Assembly: GCF_017591425.1 (NCBI RefSeq)
Contig: NW_024465421.1
Coordinates: 23,759,001-23,823,000 of the forward strand
Reading direction: 5' to 3'
Source of the DNA: Ochotona curzoniae
Lineage: Eukaryota; Chordata; Mammalia; Lagomorpha; Ochotonidae
DNA: 64,000 nucleotides
Both the position numbers and the translations under genes were made by a program. The notes under the pieces are model-generated. The model did no database searches, had not been told where the DNA came from, and saw only the letters and a list, made by a program, of their open reading frames with translations. Position 1 is the first letter of the stretch, and every line of letters starts with the position of its first letter. This document shows positions 37,478 to 49,725 of this stretch, piece after piece.

Positions 37478-37680
37478 TGGTGGGCGAATGGTGTAGCCGG
37501 TAGAGCAGGCACCTGCGCCACTTCCAACCCAGGTCCCTGCCGATGCACTGGGAAGGCAGTGACGAATGGCCTAAGTGTGTGGGATCCTGCACCCCTCCGT
37601 GGGAGACAGGAGGAAGCTTCTGGCTCCTGACTATCTCTCCCTGTCACTGTGCCTTTCAAATAAACAAACCGACCTTAAAT
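37478..37680 (+). mobile_element. C-repeat SINE, internally deleted
   Basis: The head 'gcgaatggtgtagccggtag' is joined to the second half, 'gtgggagacaggaggaagct', and a 'tttcaaataaacaaa' tail. The middle is shortened. Confidence 0.7.
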
Positions 37681-37939
37681 TCTTTCACTGCCTTTGCGGC
37701 GCGGTTTTGTGCATGCGCAGCTGCCAGCTGCACCCCCACCCAGGTCTAACTGGTGGCGACCCCTGCTTTACTCGAGGTGGGGGCTTCAGTGGGCCTACCA
37801 GTGTCACCAGCATGGAAGTGGGCGGCATGGGCCCAAGCCGTGGGGTGCGTCACTGCCCCGTTTCCCGGGAGGCCTCAGATCCACGCCAGCCTCCCTCGAG
37901 CGGGAGGGGGTCCTGAGCCGGCCTAGCCCCCCTCACAGT

Positions 37940-38231
37940 GGCATACCCTGGGTGGGGGACCCCTGCCCGCCGCCCAGGCCGCCGCCCAGGCCGCCGCCCA
38001 GGGGCTCGGGTCCCTATCCACAAGGACCGCCCGCTGCCACGCACGCCGCGCTGGACACGAGCGACACTCGGCGCCCACTCCCGGCAGGCGCGCCGCCCCG
38101 CCTGGACGGAAGCCGCGGCGCCCACTTCCGCCGGGCGGGGCCGTTGCTGGGCGGCCCGGTGACGTCGCCCGGAAGGGGCGGGCCGCCGGGAGGCCAGCCG
38201 CGCCGGCCGGGAGGGGGCCGGAGCCCGGACC
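37940..38231. promoter_or_regulatory. ZNF598: ZNF598 CpG-island promoter
   Basis: GC-rich, TATA-less sequence just upstream of the start codon. It has a CRE-like TGACGTCG at 38160-38167 and an adjacent ETS-type CGGAAG at about 38170. A 'cgccgcccaggc' triplet tandem lies at about 37968-38003. Confidence 0.7.
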
Positions 38232-41200
38232 ATGGCGGCGGCGGCGGGCGCCGAGGCCCGGCGTGCGGCCGCGGATGCGGCGGCGGCGCCCGAACGCGGC
38301 GGCGGGAGCTGCGTGCTGTGCTGCGGGGACCTGGAGGCCACGGCGCTGGGCCGCTGCGACCACCCGGTGTGCTACCGCTGCTCCACCAAGATGCGGGTGC
38401 TGTGCGAGCAGCGGTACTGCGCCGTGTGCCGCGAGGAGCTGCGCCAGGTGCGCCGGGCCGCGCGTCGGGGGCGCGGCCGGAAGGGGACTTTGCCTTCTGC
38501 GCTGTCCGGTCGCCGGCCTGCCGGCTTCGGCTTCCCCGGGAGGCCTTGGTTGGGGGGCCCTCGCGGCGAGGTCCCGGCCGTGGGGGGCGTCTGGGAGGTT
38601 GGCTGAGCTGAGTGGGAGAGGGAGCGATCCGGGGGCCCCGACCCTGGAGCATCCCGCCCCCACACACACCCCGAGGCCGGGGATTAGTGCCAGGGCCACA
38701 GGAAGCGGGTGAAGTCTGTGATCTGGTCGTCTTTGCGGGGAGAGGGTCTCCATGTAGGGCGGAGGCGAGCAGGGCGCCTCGCGTGGACGTGGACGGTTAG
38801 GCTGTGGGCATTGCCGCGCCGTCCCCAGCGGTGATCCCGAACCAGCTCCTGGGACCTGCCCCTGCGGGGGGAGTCCCCTCGGTGCCTGCTGCTGTGGGAC
38901 GCGTCGCAGGTGCCCCTCCTTCCAGCCAGGGCTGACTTCGGGGGCTCCCCTGGGCTTGTGCCTGCTCAGGTTTGGGAGAGCTCCGAGGCGCCCCACGCTG
39001 CCCCCAGGCTCCCGGCAGTGCTGCTGTGGGGGGGCCTCTCGCTGGAGCCTCCTCGGGTGCTTTAACAGTGGTGATCCCCTGCTTTGTTGATGGAAGGGCT
39101 TGCTCTGTGACCTCTGCCAGGAGGCCCGACCGTCCTCACCCTCAGGAGTGACGCAGACAGGCCAGCCAGAGACGGGCAGAGATGTTAGGGTCGTGTACTG
39201 GTCAGCCTGGGGACATCAGGGGAGGGACTTGGACCTGGGAGAGGGCTGGGGGTGCCAGGACAGCTAGGGGAGCCTGTGGTTTACTCAGAGGTGCCTCCCG
39301 ACTTTGCCAGAGCCTGCCTTGTCAGCCGGCCAACACAACACAACATAATTGCACAGCTGGCCTGTCGAACACACCTGTACTAACTTCCGGGGAGCAGGGT
39401 GCTGTGCAGGCAAGGGCCTGGCCACGACCACCCGCCTCAGGGAAGGGTGTGCCACATGTGTGGGCACACGGTCCTGCTGGCCCTTGCTCATGCCTGTGTA
39501 GAGGCCTGGCTCTAGTTTGATGCTGGCCACCCACTGTCCAGCCTGCACTGCTAGGCAGCAAGCTGTCGTGTGCAGCTTGCAGGGTTCGACTGGTGGGCTC
39601 CAGGGCGGGAGAGACGCAGCCCCTCGGCTGCCAGCAGGTGGGAAGGTACCAGGAGGACTTGCTTATCTTCACGGGCCATTTTCCGCCTCTCGAACCTCAC
39701 TGACTCCTAGGGGAGAGAGTGGGACGGGAGGCCTCAGAGGCCCTGGCTTCCCCAAGCCCAGCTGGCTTAGTCACCTTGGCCCAGTATTAGCACCCCTCCG
39801 TGTCACTCCACAGTCCTGGCCATCATCTTGGAGTTACTCTCCCAGCACCCTGTGCCTCTGGCTCCTTGATTGTCTGCCCGGACACTGGCTGCACGGGGGC
39901 GCAAAGCCCCCTTCTGGGGTGTCCCTTCCCCTTCGGGCCTGGCCTTGGGCCATGGCTGTCCCCGTCGCCTCCTGCCCCCTTCCGCCCCCCCATGGCTTCC
40001 ACTGTCCTGCCCCAGTCTGGCCTCTGTAGTGTTACCAAGGAGGAAGTGTGGAAGGGGCTGCCGTGGCCTGGTGCTTGCTTAGGCTCAGGACAGGAACATA
40101 GGCCACGCCAGGTGCACTGCTGCCCTACCTGGTCTACATGGCCAGCCTGCTCTGTCCGCATGTGCCCAGCCTTGGCCCTTGTCCTCCAGCACCTGGGGCC
40201 CTGGCACTGTGGTGCCGGCCCCCATGCTGTCTCAGTGAGCCGAGTCCCCGTCCCCATCTCGGTGCAGATGTGCCTGGGGTGGCAGGGACCAGCTTCTCAG
40301 AACTGCTGTCCCCACTGTCCTCAGGGCCTCATGGCTCTGATCCTGACGGCCTCCCATGGGTGCTGCAGACCTTCCCGCTTGCCCCTTTGGAGAGGCCATG
40401 GAGTGAGGTCCAGGCTGCTCCCTGTGGTCTGGCCCACTCAGCTGTCCCTGCAGGGTGGGTGGGACCAGGCATCCCTGGTGAGGGTGTCTGGGAAGGAAGC
40501 TCCTCCCTACAGTGCCTGCCGGGCTAGGAGGCTCGTTGGTGACCCTGGGAGCGGCCCCGGCTCCCCTTCCAGCAGGCGGACACGGGCTCTGGCCGGTGGC
40601 CTGCTGGGGTCCAGGCTGGAGTGTTGGCAGGCAGGGATGTGGACTGGGCACCCCCACCCCCTGACGCCCATGGGGGCGGTGAGGATGCTGAGAAAGAAGC
40701 CTACCCGGCAGAGATGGCCCCTCTCACCTGCCCAGGTGTGAGGACAGGGCAAGGGCAGCTCCCAGTCTCCCCCAGCCCATCACCCATCATGGCAGAAGGG
40801 GAGGCTGAATTCAGCTGGCCTGTCCAGGGAACAAAGTGCAGTTACTGTGAACAGACCAGGCAGTAGACGCATGGAGGACCTGCTCTCCCTGGCCAAGTTT
40901 GTGGCCATCTCGGCTCAGATACACCCCTAAGCTAAACCTAAACAGAAGAGGGATAGCTTTGCGGTTCCATGGACGATCTTCCCAACCCCTGGCTGTGCTG
41001 GTGAGAACCTGGAGCCTCTGCAGGGGCTGAGCCAAGCCAGTGAGCAGCAGAGGGGCAGAAGAGGAAGGAGAGCTGTGCTGGGCCATCTGGCCACAATACA
41101 CCGCCCAGTCTGCACGAAGAGGCAGCAAGGGTGGGCACCCCAGAGGAAGAGGCCTGCTGCCAGTGTGTGCGCCAGTGCCTGTGGGTGCCAGGCCTCCCGG

Positions 41201-44200
41201 TGGGGTACCTGAGGTGTCCTGGCTGGTCCTGGGCTGCTTGTGGGATGGAGCTGGCAGCCGGGCAGCCACTTTGGCCTGTGCCCAGGCCGCCTCCTGGTGG
41301 AGAGGCCAGGCACTACGGCTCCGCCCCAGCGGCCTGTGGTGGATACAGCCAGATAGGGTGAGGACCGTGTACCTCCTGAAGTTGGCTGGGATTCCCAGGA
41401 AGGACCCTGGCCCAGGCACCTGTCCGCACTCGGAGAGGCCACATCCCCCAGGTGCCCTGCTCACAGCTCCGCTTACTTCGGCCTCCAGGTTGTCTTTGGG
41501 AAGAAGCTCCCTGCCTTTTCCACCATCTCCCTCCAGCAACTGCAGCACGAGAAGAAGTATGACATCTACTTTGCAGATGGAAAGGTGTTTGCGCTGTACA
41601 GGTGAGGGCACCCCCGGGGTCACACACTGCAGCGTGGGGCAGCCCTTGCTGTCTGCAAGTCCAGCTCATGTCCCAGAAGCCCAGAGTAGGCTGGTGGTGG
41701 CTCAGGGCTTTGGGTGCCGCAGGCTGGCCCCTGCATCTCAGACCCCGTGGTGACCTGGTGCATTCCCTCAGGCAGCTGCTGCAGCACGAGTGCCCGCAGT
41801 GTCCGGATCTGCCGCCCTTTGGCCTCTTCGGGGACCTGGAGCAGCACATGAGGCGGCAGCATGAGCTCTTCTGCTGCAAGCTGTGCCTTAAGCACCTCAA
41901 GGTGGGTCCAGACCCCAGGGTCCCCAGGGCACGAGGGGGGATGGCAGCCCCAGAGTGCATGGTGGCCTGCTGACCTCGAGGTCAGGCTCCTGGTGGCCTC
42001 GGGAGTCCCTACCCAGTGTCCAGCACCCCCCGTCCTGCAGATCTTCACCTATGAGCGTAAGTGGTACTCACGCAAGGACCTGGCCCGGCACCGCACGCAA
42101 GGGGACCCTGACGACACATCACACCGCGGGCACCCACTCTGCAAGTTCTGTGATGAGCGCTACCTGGATAACGACGAGCTGCTGAAGCACCTGCGCCGCG
42201 ACCACTACTTCTGCCACTTCTGCGATGCAGACGGGGCCCAGGACTACTACAGGTGGGGCGGGCAGGGCGGGCCTCTTGGGGCAGATGGGTCAGGGGCCGG
42301 GGGCTCGTGCTCGTGCCCACCCCATCCCCGATCCCCACCAGCGACTACGCTTACCTGCGAGAGCACTTCCGGGAGAAGCACTTCCTGTGCGAGGAGGGCC
42401 GCTGCAGCACGGAGCAGTTCACACACGCCTTCCGCACCGAGATCGACCTCAAGGCGCACCGGACCGCCTGTCACAGCCGCAGCCGTGCCGAGGCCCGCCA
42501 GAACCGCCAGATCGACCTGCAGTTCAGCTATGCGCCACGGCACTCGCGCCGCAACGAGGGTGAGCAGGGTGCCCCATCCTGGCATCGCGGGTCCGCTGCC
42601 TCCCCTGGCCTCAGGCACTCCTCACCCCGTTCTTACTGAGTGCCTCCCCGACGTCGGTCCCCATCATGCTGTGACACAGCTGCGATCACAGTGGGCAAGG
42701 CTGGTACGGGAGCTGACAGTGTCCTTGCCTCTTGTGGATGTGGCCCTCTGCCGTGGGGCGTCAGGGAAGCCTGTGTCGTCCTGGCTGGGAGGCCGCCTCC
42801 AACAGGCCGCAGGGCAGTGACAGGCTTGTGCTGGCCACAGGAGTCGTCAGTGGCGGGGACTACGAGGAGGTGGACAGGTACAACCGCCAGGGCCGAGCAG
42901 GCCGGGCCGGCGGGCGTGGAGCCCAGCAGAGCCGCCGAGGAAGCTGGAGGTACAAGAGGTGGGAGGATCGATGTGTCTCGGCCTTCTCTCAGCTCCGCTG
43001 GCTGGCCGGGAGCTGGGACCAGGCACGGGGATCGGGTGGGGGTGCTGAGGTGTGGCAGCAGCTGGCCGGGAGCTGGGACCAGGCACGGGGATCGGGTGGG
43101 GGTGCTGAGGTGTGGCAGCAGCTGGCCGGGAGCTGGGACCAGGCACGGGGATCGGGTGGGGGTGCTGAGGTGTGGCAGCAGCTGGCCGGGAGCTGGGACC
43201 AGGCACGGGGATCGGGTGGGGGTGCTGAGGTGTGGCAGCAGCTGGCCGGGAGCTGGGACCAGGCACGGGGATCGGGTGGGGAGGTGTTAGGGTTTCTGGG
43301 TTAGCAGTCCCTGTGAATGGTCCCTTCCTCTTCCCTCTGTGTCCACCGGACTGCGGGTCAAGGGTGGGTAGAAAGGGCCTGTGTTGGGCCCGGCGCGGTG
43401 GCGCAGTGGTTAAGAAAGGGCCTGTGCTGCTTGGGAGATCGGTGCCTGGGTGGTAGGCTGGGCCCTGGCGGCTGTGCTGCTGGGCCTGCTCAGCCTGAAG
43501 CCCATCCCCGTTCCAGGGACGAGGAGGAGCGAGAAGTCACCGCTGCCCTCCGGGCCTCAGTGGCTATGCAGCAGCAGGAGGAGCCCCGCAGGAGTGAGGA
43601 CCGGGACGAAGGCAGCAAGGCCAAGAGGGATGAGGCCGCAACGCGGAGTCAGGAGGAACCCCGGGGGGCTCGGCGCCTGCCCCGGCCTCCAGGAGAAGGC
43701 CCAGGTGAGCCAGCCCCATCTTCCTGCCTTTCCACCCAAGTCCACAGACCCAAGTCTGTGCCCATAGGCAGGGTGTCTGGGACGGTCAGAGCTGTCCCTT
43801 GGGAGGGTGGCAGGCACCTACGTCCAACAGGTCCTCCAGGATCTGCCCATGCCCTCCCCTCTCTGTCTTATAGGCCCGAAGGAAGCCTCAACCAACGGCC
43901 CCCTCAGCCAAGAGGCCTTCCCATCAACAGGTCCAGCCCCAGGGGTCGCTCCTCTGAGGTTTGTTTGGGAACTGGGATGATGCTGCGGGGCTCCTGGGCA
44001 GGCCTGGGGAGCTGCTGACCGCTCTCCCCTCCTTGGCCTCAGCTCTCTCCTGCCGCCCAGGCCAAAGCTCAAGGAGGAAGACTTCCCCAGCCTGTGTGCC
44101 TCCACCTCAACCACCTGCCCCGCAGCCACGGGCTCGGGCACTGTGGGCTTGGCACTGGCCTACCCTGCTCCCGCCAGGGGCAGGAACACCTTCCAGGAAG

Positions 44201-45857
44201 AGGACTTCCCAGCCCTGGTGTCCTCAGCCAGCAAGCCCAGCACTGCCCCTCCCAGCCTCCTCTCTGCCTGGAACAGCAGCTGCAGCAAGAAGGGATCCCT
44301 GCCTGGCCCAGGGGCCCCGGCAGCTGCCGGGGCCGCTCAGCCCCCGAGGAAGGCCGGGAAGGGGCACAAGGGTGGCCGGAGGGGTGGTCCACCCTCCACA
44401 GAAGAGGAGGAGGGTGGTGGCATCACCGCCCAGGAGCTGCGGAGCACACCCACCACAGTTGCTGTGGCTGCCCTGCTGGGGCCCACCTCAGGCAAGCTTG
44501 GCAAGAAGAAGAAGGTGGGCTCCGAAAAGCCCAGTGCCGTGCCGTCTCCACCACCGGCCCCCGACCGCAGCCCGAAGCCCCCTGGGGCCGAGGAGGCCCC
44601 AGAAGCCCCTGCCAGCCGAGCTGAAGGGCCAGTGACTGTTGTGAATGGACACACTGAGGGCCCAGCCCCAGCACGGAGCACCCCCAAGGAGCCCCCTGGC
44701 CTGCCCAGGCCCCTGGGACCCCTCCCCTGCCCTGCGCCCCAGGAAGACTTCCCCGCACTTGGAGGTCCCTGTCCCCCCAGGACACCCCCTCCCCCAGGTA
44801 CAGGTCCCCCTCTTGTCCCTGCTTGGGTATCTGGAAGGGGCCAGCCGGGGAACAGGGTGGACAGGGCATCCTGCCAGGGGGGCTGTTGTCCTCGGCCACA
44901 TGACCCTGCACTGTCATTTCCTGTCTGAAGTGGCACTGTCCTGGCACCTGCTGGATGCGGCATGGCTGCTGGGGGCTGGGCCACCTGCCAAGGCTGTGTT
45001 TGGGTTTCGCTCCTGCAGGCTTCAGCACTGTGCTGCTCCTCAAGGGCGCCCCGCCCCCGCCCCCAGGCCTGGCGCCCCCAGTTAGCAAGCCACCACCAGG
45101 CTTTTCTGGCCTCCTTCCTGGCCCCCACCCATCCTGTGTCCCTGGCCCTACTAGCACCATCAAAGCGTAAGTGTGGGCAGCTGCCCCTGGGGGCTGCAGT
45201 GCAAGGCTGCCCTCTGCTTGGATAGCCCCAAAGCCTGAAGCCTCCACCTTCCCCCTCACTTCCTGACCCCTAGACCCAGGCTAACACCCGCACCACGGGC
45301 CTACCTGATACCCGAGAACTTCCGGGAGAGGAACCTGCAGCTCATCCAGTCCATCAAGGACTTCCTGCAGAGCGATGAGGCCCGCTTCAGCAAGTTCAAG
45401 AGCCACTCGGGAGAATTCAGACAGGTCAGGGGGCGCCGCGGAGGGGGTGGTTCTCCGCCGGGGGCCTGGGCCTCAGTGACCGGGCCTGGGTCTCTGGCGG
45501 CAGGGCATGGTGTCCGCAGCACAGTACTACAAGAGCTGCCGGGACCTGCTTGGGGAAAACTTCCAGAAGATCTTCAACGAGCTGCTAGTGCTGCTGCCCG
45601 ACACGGCCAAACAGCAGGAGCTGTTGTCTGCACACACAGACTTCCGCAGCCGCCAGAAGCCACCTGGCACCAAGTCCAAGAAGAACAAGAAGAGCATGTG
45701 GCAGGCCAGCACCCAGCCAGCAGGCCTGGACTGCTGTGTGTGCCCCACCTGCCAACAGGTGCTGGCCCAGGGTGACGTCAGCAGCCACCAGGCCCTGCAC
45801 GCTGCCCGGGACGATGACTTTCCCTCCCTGCAGGCCATCGCCCGGGTCATCACATAG
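38232..45857 (+). CDS. ZNF598: ZNF598, E3 ligase sensing collided ribosomes
   Basis: ZNF598 ubiquitylates small-subunit proteins (eS10, uS10) on collided ribosomes, starting ribosome-associated quality control. It also recruits GIGYF2-4EHP. Exons: 38232-38447, 41489-41601, 41772-41901, 42041-42252, 42342-42559, 42841-42958, 43517-43704, 43874-43958, 44043-44797, 45019-45166, 45274-45424, 45504-45857. The total is 2,688 nt, 895 aa, all in phase. Exon 1 encodes the RING (CVLCCGDLEATALGRCDHPVC, then CSTKMRVLC and CAVC). Exons 3-5 encode C2H2-type fingers such as CKFCDERYLDNDELLKHLRRDH. GYF-domain ligands PPPPGF (spanning exons 9-10) and KPPPGF are present. The C-terminus ends DDDFPSLQAIARVIT. 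Repeated E-E/D-DFPxL motifs occur in exon 9. The start codon is at the edge of a CpG island. Confidence 0.98.
38448..41488 (+). other. ZNF598 intron 1
   Basis: A 3 kb intron of GC-rich unique sequence; I see no SINE, exon or tandem array in it. Confidence 0.6.
43009..43290. repeat. 60-bp minisatellite in ZNF598 intron 6
   Basis: Four perfect 60-bp units from 43021 to 43260, plus partial units at each end. Because 60 is a multiple of three the array stays open in the ZNF598 frame. Confidence 0.93.
43384..43412 (+). mobile_element. 29-nt SINE-head insertion with target-site duplication
   Basis: Only the first ~27 nt of a young C-repeat SINE are present (ggcccggcgcggtggcgcag, then tggtta). They are flanked by an exact 14-bp repeat (agaaagggcctgtg) at 43370-43383 and 43413-43426, in ZNF598 intron 6. 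Confidence 0.85.
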
Positions 45858-46254
45858 CTCCCGGCACAGCGGGCAGAAGCGCTGGCAGCTGTCAGGCTCC
45901 TTCCCTGGCGAGGCTGGCCCCCTGCAGGAGGCTCCACCCTCACCTCAGCACCGGATTGCCTTGGTCTGCATTCATGTGTCCCTGGAAAGCCAAGGGTGGA
46001 GATGCCACGTGACCCCACCTGGGCCTCCTGACTCGGGCTGCAGCCCCGAGCTCCCAGAGCCCACGCTGTGGATCCGCTGGCGCTGGAGTCCAATTTTGGG
46101 TGTGTTGTGTAAACAGTTGGCTGTTTTGTGATTCTAGAATGTTCAGGATTAAAAACAGACATGAAATTGTGCTACTTGAAGTTGAATCTTTACGAGACAA
46201 GCTGACCTGGGATCTCAAATTGCCTCTGACCTTTTATAAGACAGTTTATCTTCA

Positions 46255-46260
46255 AATAAA
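46255..46260 (+). promoter_or_regulatory. ZNF598: ZNF598 poly(A) signal AATAAA
   Basis: About 400 bp after the stop codon. A weaker ATTAAA lies upstream at about 46149. The 3' UTR is unique sequence, not SINE. Confidence 0.8.
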
Positions 46261-46849
46261 TTTATTTTTGCGATATTGCACATGGCTGGTGTCCTGAGCT
46301 TCTCTGCCGAGTCCCCTGATGTGCAGACCATGTCAGATAGCTGCCAGGCGGCTGGCCAGGCCCACACTGTGCAAGGAGGCCTGCTAGAAGCAGCCTGGCG
46401 GTCAGTGTGCGCCGGCAGGAAGAAGCCACCAAGCCTGGACCCCAGTCGTGTCGTGTGGTAAGGGAGGCGTGCAAAGCAATGGGAACAGACACCCAGGGCT
46501 GGGCACCAGTGTTAGGAATGGAGGGCAACACTTGCCCGTAGCCACAGGCCAACGCCAGAGCTACCGCAGGGAGAGAAGGTGTCCTCTGAAGCTAGTGTTG
46601 GGGAGGGGGACCAGGAACACTGGCCATGTTGCTGTGTGAGAAGAGGGGGCAGTGAGCACAGCAGGTCAGGCCGTGTCCGTGACTAAGAGCATGGACTCCA
46701 GTCCAGCCTCCTGCTGATGTCCCAGGTGGCGGGCATGCACGACCCAGCAAGGGCTTGGCCCCTGGCACCCCGGCTGGCTCTGGCTGCTGCGTGTCCATCC
46801 GGAGAGTGGACTGACTTCTTTCTTCTCCCTTTGTGACTGACTTCCTTTA

Positions 46850-47168
46850 TTTTTTTAATATTTATTTTTATCGGAAAGTTAGATATACAGAGAGAGAAGA
46901 GAGAGGAAGAGCTTCAGTCCGATGATTCACTCCCCAAGTGACTGCAACGGCCGGAGCTCAGCCAATCTGAAGCCAGGATCCAAAAGCCTCTTCCGGGTCT
47001 CCCACGCGGGTGCAGGGTCCCAAGGCTTTGGGCCGTCCTTGACTGCTTTCCCAGGCCACAGGCGGGGAGCTGGATGGGAAGTGGAGCAGTTAGGACACAA
47101 ACCAGTAGCTATATAGGATCTCAGCATCTGCAAGGTGAGGACTTTAACCACTGAACCATCATGCTCAG
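46850..47168 (-). mobile_element. C-repeat SINE, near full length
   Basis: Inverted tail 'aatatttatttttatcggaa' to an inverted, slightly diverged head. It lies 600 bp downstream of ZNF598. Confidence 0.9.
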
Positions 47169-47763
47169 ATAAAACTTTTTAAAAAATGAACATCTAGAAA
47201 AAAAAACAATAGTAGCTTCTAGCACTTGGTTCAGCTCATGCTGTGTCACGCAGCCAGGAAGCAAGACTCATTCCTGGCCTCAGCACCACACTGCCTTCCC
47301 AGGAGACAGCAGCCGGGACTGGTAGCCACCAGCAGACAATACCGAGCGCTCACGACTGGTGTGGGGACACAAGCAGGTCACCAACTATTGTAGGACTTCC
47401 TCATACCAAGGCAGGGCCTGGTCACCCTCGACACAGTGTCCTGCCCTGCGGCTGCCCACCCTTACCATTCCTGTCCCCGCCTCCACCTTCTCAATCTGCT
47501 TTTGGAGCAACTTCCCTGTGGGCTGACTGGGTGTGACCTGCAAAACTGACCTGCTGACCCCATGTGTCACATGCGGTGGCCATGACCTGGATTCTTGCTG
47601 CAGCTCTGAAACCACCAAGGACTTCCAAGGGAACCTGCTGGGAGGACGCTCACGGGTCCCTCCCTCCCTCTACATGCAACCTCACCCTGCCCCAGGTGTG
47701 ACCCCCCCAAGCATGCTGTGTTCACTGCCATCTAATGGGGCACCCTAACAAAAATCCTAAATT

Positions 47764-48030
47764 AAGGGCCAGTGTTGTAGTGCTGGTTAATTAAGCTATT
47801 GCTTGAACCACTAGACTCCCACATGAGCAGCAGTTCAAGTCCCGGCTGCTCTGTTTCTGATTCGACTCTCCCGCAGTGCACCTGGGAAAGCAGCTCAAGT
47901 GTTGGAGATCCGAATGGAATCCCAAGAACTGCCTATTGTAACCAGACGGCAGGTGAGCCGCACGAATCAAGGACCTTGCTTTCTCTGTCTCTACCCACTT
48001 CCTATGCCTGCCTTTCAAACAATTTTTTAA
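47764..48030 (+). mobile_element. Old C-repeat SINE
   Basis: 'gttcaagtcccggctgctc' and 'cctgggaaagcagctcaagt' blocks, with a 'gcctttcaaaca' tail. Confidence 0.75.
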
Positions 48031-48051
48031 TCCTAAATTAAAGAGCACACT

Positions 48052-48335
48052 TGCGCTGGCATGTGGTAGGCAGGCAAAGGCACTGCCTGCAGTGTCAGCA
48101 CCCCTAATGGGTCCCGCCTGCTCCGCTTCCAAGCCAGCTCCCTGCTAATGGCCTCGGCAGGAAAGTAGCAGAGGACGGCCCACGTGCCCAGCCCCCTGTG
48201 ACCTCTAGGGGGTTCTGGAAGCTCCTGCCCTGCTTTGGCCTGGCCTAGCCTGCCTGCTGTGGATCAGCAGACCAAAGCTCTCTACCTGTCTCTCCTTGTC
48301 CCTCTGTGTCTTTGAAACTTAAAAAAAAAAAAAAT
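48052..48335 (+). mobile_element. Old C-repeat SINE with poly(A)
   Basis: A diverged head and a 'gtagcagaggacggcccac' block, ending in a 14-A run at about 48320-48333. Confidence 0.75.
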
Positions 48336-48342
48336 AGAGGCT

Positions 48343-48610
48343 GCGGTCCAGCGCGGTGGCCTAGCAGTTAAAGTCCTGGGGGGGAAGGAGTGCTGACCCC
48401 AGCCCGTTGGTTCCCTGACCCCCCAGGGCTTCCCTTGGGGAGAGGCTCGGGTTGGATGCAGCACCCGTGCCTAGCTCCTTGCTCCCATGGGGAGACCCAG
48501 AAGTCCCTGGCTTTGGCCTGGCCTAGCCATGCCCTGCTCGGCCATTTTGGGAGTGAACCAGCAGGTCAAGATTCTCTCTGTAACGCTGCCTTTCAAATAA
48601 GTAAAATTCA
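48343..48610 (+). mobile_element. C-repeat SINE, internally deleted
   Basis: The 'gtccagcgcggtggcctagc' head is followed by a shortened middle and a 'gcctttcaaataagtaaaat' tail. Confidence 0.75.
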
Positions 48611-48622
48611 ACAACAACAACA

Positions 48623-48959
48623 TTTTTTTTAAAGATTTGTTTATTTTTATTGGAAAGGCAGATGTACAGAGAGGAGGAGAGACAGAGAGGAAGATCTTCC
48701 TTCCAATGGTTCGTTCAGTCCCCAAGTGACTGTAACGGCCGGTGCTATGCTGATCCAAAGCCAGGAGCCAGGAGCCTCTTCTGGCTCTCCCACACGGGTG
48801 CAGGGTCCCAAGGCTTTGGGCCGTCCTCAACTTCTTTCTCAGGCCACGGGCAGGGAGCTGGATGGGAAGTGGGGCCAACGGGATTAGAACTGGCGCCCAT
48901 ATGGGATCCCAGGGCATTCAAGGCTAGAACTTTAGCTGCTAGGCCACCACACTGGGCCC
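48623..48959 (-). mobile_element. C-repeat SINE, full length
   Basis: Inverted tail 'aaagatttgtttatttttat' to inverted head 'gccaccacactgggccc'. It sits tail-to-tail with the previous copy, making an inverted pair. Confidence 0.9.
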
Positions 48960-49479
48960 AACAAAAAATTTAAGAAGAGAAAACAAGAACTCAGATACTT
49001 CTATGTCAACGTTTACAGGAGCTTTAATCACAGCGACCCAAGTGTCAGCAGCAGATAAGGAGACAGGGCTACACGCGCCCCAAGAGAGCAGGCGTGGGCC
49101 CCGACACGCACTACCTGCGCCCTCAAGAGTGTGGGGGGCCCTGACAAACACTACCTTTGCCCCTGGAGAGCAGGTGTGGGCCCTGACACGCACTACCTGT
49201 GCCCTCAAGAGTGTGGGGGGCCCTGACGTGTGCTATGGCTTGGACGAACCCCAAGAGCATTTGACTGGGTCTGAGAATGAGACACTGAATGACTGCATTA
49301 TGTGAAGCGCTTAGGACAGACAAGGATGAGAGCCTGTCACTGCACTTGGGCAGCCGACAGTGTAACTACTGCCACTGGACCACAGCAGCAAGCTGGCGGC
49401 CGCGGAGCCTGCCCGGCACAAGCCGGAGTCCTGGGCAAGCGAGACACAGAAATGCCCTTCAGCTGCTGCTTTGGAGCCG

Positions 49480-49725
49480 CTGCCTGGGACAGCAGCATCC
49501 CATGTGGGCACCTTGGTGAGTCCCAGCTGCCCTTCCTCAGCCCCTGCGAGCAGGCCTGGGAAAGCAGCTGAAGACGCCATGTCCTCAGGCCCTGCGCCTC
49601 TGTGGGAGACAGATCCTCAGCCTGGCCCAGCCCTGGCAGCTGTGGCCATGTGGGCAGCGAACCGACCAGAGGACGTCACATCTATCTGTCTTGTAACTCT
49701 GCCTTTCCAATATAAATACATTCAT
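49480..49725 (+). mobile_element. Old C-repeat SINE
   Basis: 'aggcctgggaaagcagctga', 'gtgggagacagatcctcagc' and a 'gcctttccaatataaataca' tail. Confidence 0.7.

Larger units (their letters stand above)
33689..38231. other. NPW-ZNF598 intergenic region
   Basis: The CpG-rich NPW promoter zone reaches to about 33900. Then come unique sequence and, from 35370, five C-repeat SINEs or fragments, with the ZNF598 island at the right end. A minus-strand ORF at 34353-34108 has a short Lys/Glu-rich stretch, but nothing supports a gene. Confidence 0.6.
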
